Shown here in pieces: positions 14,695-15,740 of a stretch of 15,740 nt of DNA. Position 1 is the first letter of the stretch, and the number at the start of each line of letters is the position of its first letter. A program made the translations under genes and the position numbers. The notes beneath the pieces are model-generated. The model made no database searches, was not told where the DNA came from, and saw nothing but the letters and a program-made list of their open reading frames with translations. Source of the DNA: an uncultured Verrucomicrobiota bacterium (GTDB taxonomy: Bacteria > Verrucomicrobiota > Verrucomicrobiae > Verrucomicrobiales > DEV007). The stretch lies in contig CACJBM010000053.1 of NCBI GenBank assembly GCA_902591645.1, forward strand, positions 1 to 15,740, read 5' to 3'.

Positions 14695-15246
14695 TTAGGG
14701 AAACAAATCAACTTTAGGATATGTATTCTTATTACTATTGCCGGGAACTTCCCACGCAGAGAGCATAAGATATTGACCCGTTTTACGCATCGCTCCACTA
14801 AGAATTTTAGCGGAAGAAAATTGAGATGATGAACGTATAAAATGATCATAAGTGTCTTCATCCAGATAATTCTTTATCAAATCCAACCTCCCTTGAACTC
14901 CCGCTAAACTGCGTGAACTCCTCAGTACCCCAGGAGCTTCTGTCCAATAATTGGCAGCATAATTATACTTGTTCCTCACATAAGACACGGTCCGTTCAAT
15001 TACAAGATTTGGGTTATTTGGATCTGGTCTGTCATAACCCCCAACTTGGCCAGCAACCCAATTATTAAGAGCAGATTGAAGCGTCGCCTGCTGTTGCCTA
15101 GCAACAACATTCCTAGAATCCTGCGCCGCATTAGAAAATGAATTTATGACTATAGCGGCCATAATAGAAATTACGCCAAGAACCAATAACAACTCGACCA
15201 AAGAAAATCCAACTACACTACCGTTGCTTTTCTTTGATACTTTCAT
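14695..15246 (-). CDS. Prepilin-type pseudopilin
   Basis: A 183-residue type IV pilin-like protein. The 13-residue leader MKVSKKSNGSVVG is followed by FSLVELLLVLGVISIMAAIV, with Glu18 at mature position 5. The segment SFSNAAQDSRNVVARQQQA continues the extended N-terminal helix. The globular part has NNWVAGQVGGYDRPDP and a Ser-rich central stretch, and ends KVDLFP. It is the first gene after the hairpin that follows the partial pilin-like gene, and the next prepilin gene starts 4 bases after its stop. It is the largest of the three complete prepilins here and probably a minor pseudopilin. Confidence 0.88.
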   Translation of the reverse strand: MKVSKKSNGSVVGFSLVELLLVLGVISIMAAIVINSFSNAAQDSRNVVARQQQATLQSALNNWVAGQVGGYDRPDPNNPNLVIERTVSYVRNKYNYAANYWTEAPGVLRSSRSLAGVQGRLDLIKNYLDEDTYDHFIRSSSQFSSAKILSGAMRKTGQYLMLSAWEVPGNSNKNTYPKVDLFP

Positions 15247-15288
15247 CTTTAATTATATTTGGTAATTCCTTAAGCCTTGTTGAATGAA

Positions 15289-15317
15289 GGGCTCCTCAAC
15301 TGAACGTCGAGGAGCCC
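15289..15317 (-). terminator. Hairpin after the first pilin-like gene, possible partial terminator
   Basis: A 12-bp stem, GGGCTCCTCGAC / GTTGAGGAGCCC read on the minus strand (nine perfect GC-rich pairs, then one G-U and two further pairs), with a 5-base GTTCA loop. It starts 31 bases after the pilin-like stop and ends about 42 bases before the next start. The sequence after the stem (TTCATTCAAC) is only weakly T-rich, so it is more likely a leaky terminator or an mRNA-stabilising 3' end that sets the first gene's output above that of the following genes. Confidence 0.6.
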
Positions 15318-15348
15318 CTATCTCATACTTTGTTGAGTTTAAATATTT

Positions 15349-15740
15349 TTATCTTGGAGAATAAACGATCATCTTAGCCTGAGCATCATAAGAAAGGTGC
15401 TGTGATGCCGCCATTTTTTCTTCATCAGTAAGATTAGGAACTTTGAAAACAGTGCTATCAAATCCAGAATCCTTACTACCTGTAAGTCCAGGACTAACAA
15501 TCTGATTCACAATTGAATTAACAGTGTTTGAGGTACCCAGTTCAGCACCAGCTGCTACTGCCGAGGCACACACTGAAGCAAGATTCTGCGCATTACGCTT
15601 AGCTTTACTGTTATTAGCTTGTTCTGTAATGTTTCCGATAGTGGGTACAGCAATAGCGGCGATAATTCCGATAACTGCGATTACAACGAGCATTTCTACA
15701 AGGCTGAAGCCAGCCTTAACGTTTTTGACTATATTGGTCT
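15349..15740 (-). CDS. Prepilin-type pilin, partial (start beyond window edge)
   Basis: A type IV pilin-like gene cut by the window edge. The reading frame stays open to the last base. Before the internal Met at 15691-15693 it reads TNIVKNVKAG and then FSLVEMLVVIAVIGIIAAI, so that Met is residue 6 of the mature protein and not the start. The cleavage site is Gly-Phe with Glu at position 5. The rest is short, about 120 mature residues: SKAKRNAQNLASVCASAVAA helix, a Gly/Ser/Thr-rich middle, and YDAQAKMIVYSPR at the end. Its first place in the operon, its compact size and the hairpin right after it suggest that it encodes the most abundant subunit of the filament. The true start probably lies a few codons beyond the edge. 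Confidence 0.87.
   Translation of the reverse strand, partial: TNIVKNVKAGFSLVEMLVVIAVIGIIAAIAVPTIGNITEQANNSKAKRNAQNLASVCASAVAAGAELGTSNTVNSIVNQIVSPGLTGSKDSGFDSTVFKVPNLTDEEKMAASQHLSYDAQAKMIVYSPR

Noticed and set aside
15349..15693. Taking the Met at 15693 as the start of the last pilin gene
   Set aside because: The frame continues upstream through Lys-Ala-Gly/Phe-Ser-Leu-Val-Glu, the prepilin cleavage motif, so this Met is inside the mature helix.

Overview
The window looks like chromosomal DNA from a Gram-negative member of the PVC group, most likely a Verrucomicrobiota bacterium (possibly a marine Opitutae type), with a planctomycete as the main alternative. This is an inference from gene content: a secreted SASA/DUF303-type carbohydrate esterase, a run of prepilin-type genes in front of a GspE/PilB ATPase, and WXG100-like and FtsK-like proteins of the style I associate with Planctomycetes and Verrucomicrobia. 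By eye the G+C content is around 40%. Shine-Dalgarno sequences are mostly weak or absent. No rRNA, tRNA, CRISPR array, transposase or phage gene was seen, and genes are densely packed.

Left part (1-3643): a membrane-anchored MtfA-family zinc peptidase (minus), a secreted SASA-type esterase and a class 3 alpha/beta-hydrolase lipase (both plus), and the peroxide-stress protein YaaA (minus, convergent with the lipase). These look like unrelated housekeeping and hydrolase genes.

Central part (3790-8704): a compact plus-strand operon of four genes that resembles a minimal type VII (ESX/Ess-like) secretion cassette. It encodes a 90-residue WXG100-like helical hairpin with W-Q-D in the turn, a 175-residue coiled-coil protein, a 70-residue helical protein with W-A-D, and a 1292-residue membrane-anchored FtsK/EssC-like ATPase with three ATPase-like modules, of which only the middle one has intact Walker motifs. 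The usual ESX or Ess membrane partners are not present. This is the most interesting locus. It is followed by htpG (Hsp90), which has its own near-consensus promoter ending almost at the start codon and a rho-independent terminator after it.

Right part (10696-15740): a small coiled-coil protein (minus), a small lipoprotein (plus), then a minus-strand type IV pilus/type II secretion-like operon. Read in its own direction it runs: a pilin-like gene whose start lies beyond the window edge, a 12-bp hairpin, three more prepilin-like genes, and a GspE/PilB assembly ATPase with an unusually long N-terminal region. The lipoprotein and ATPase genes converge with overlapping stop codons.
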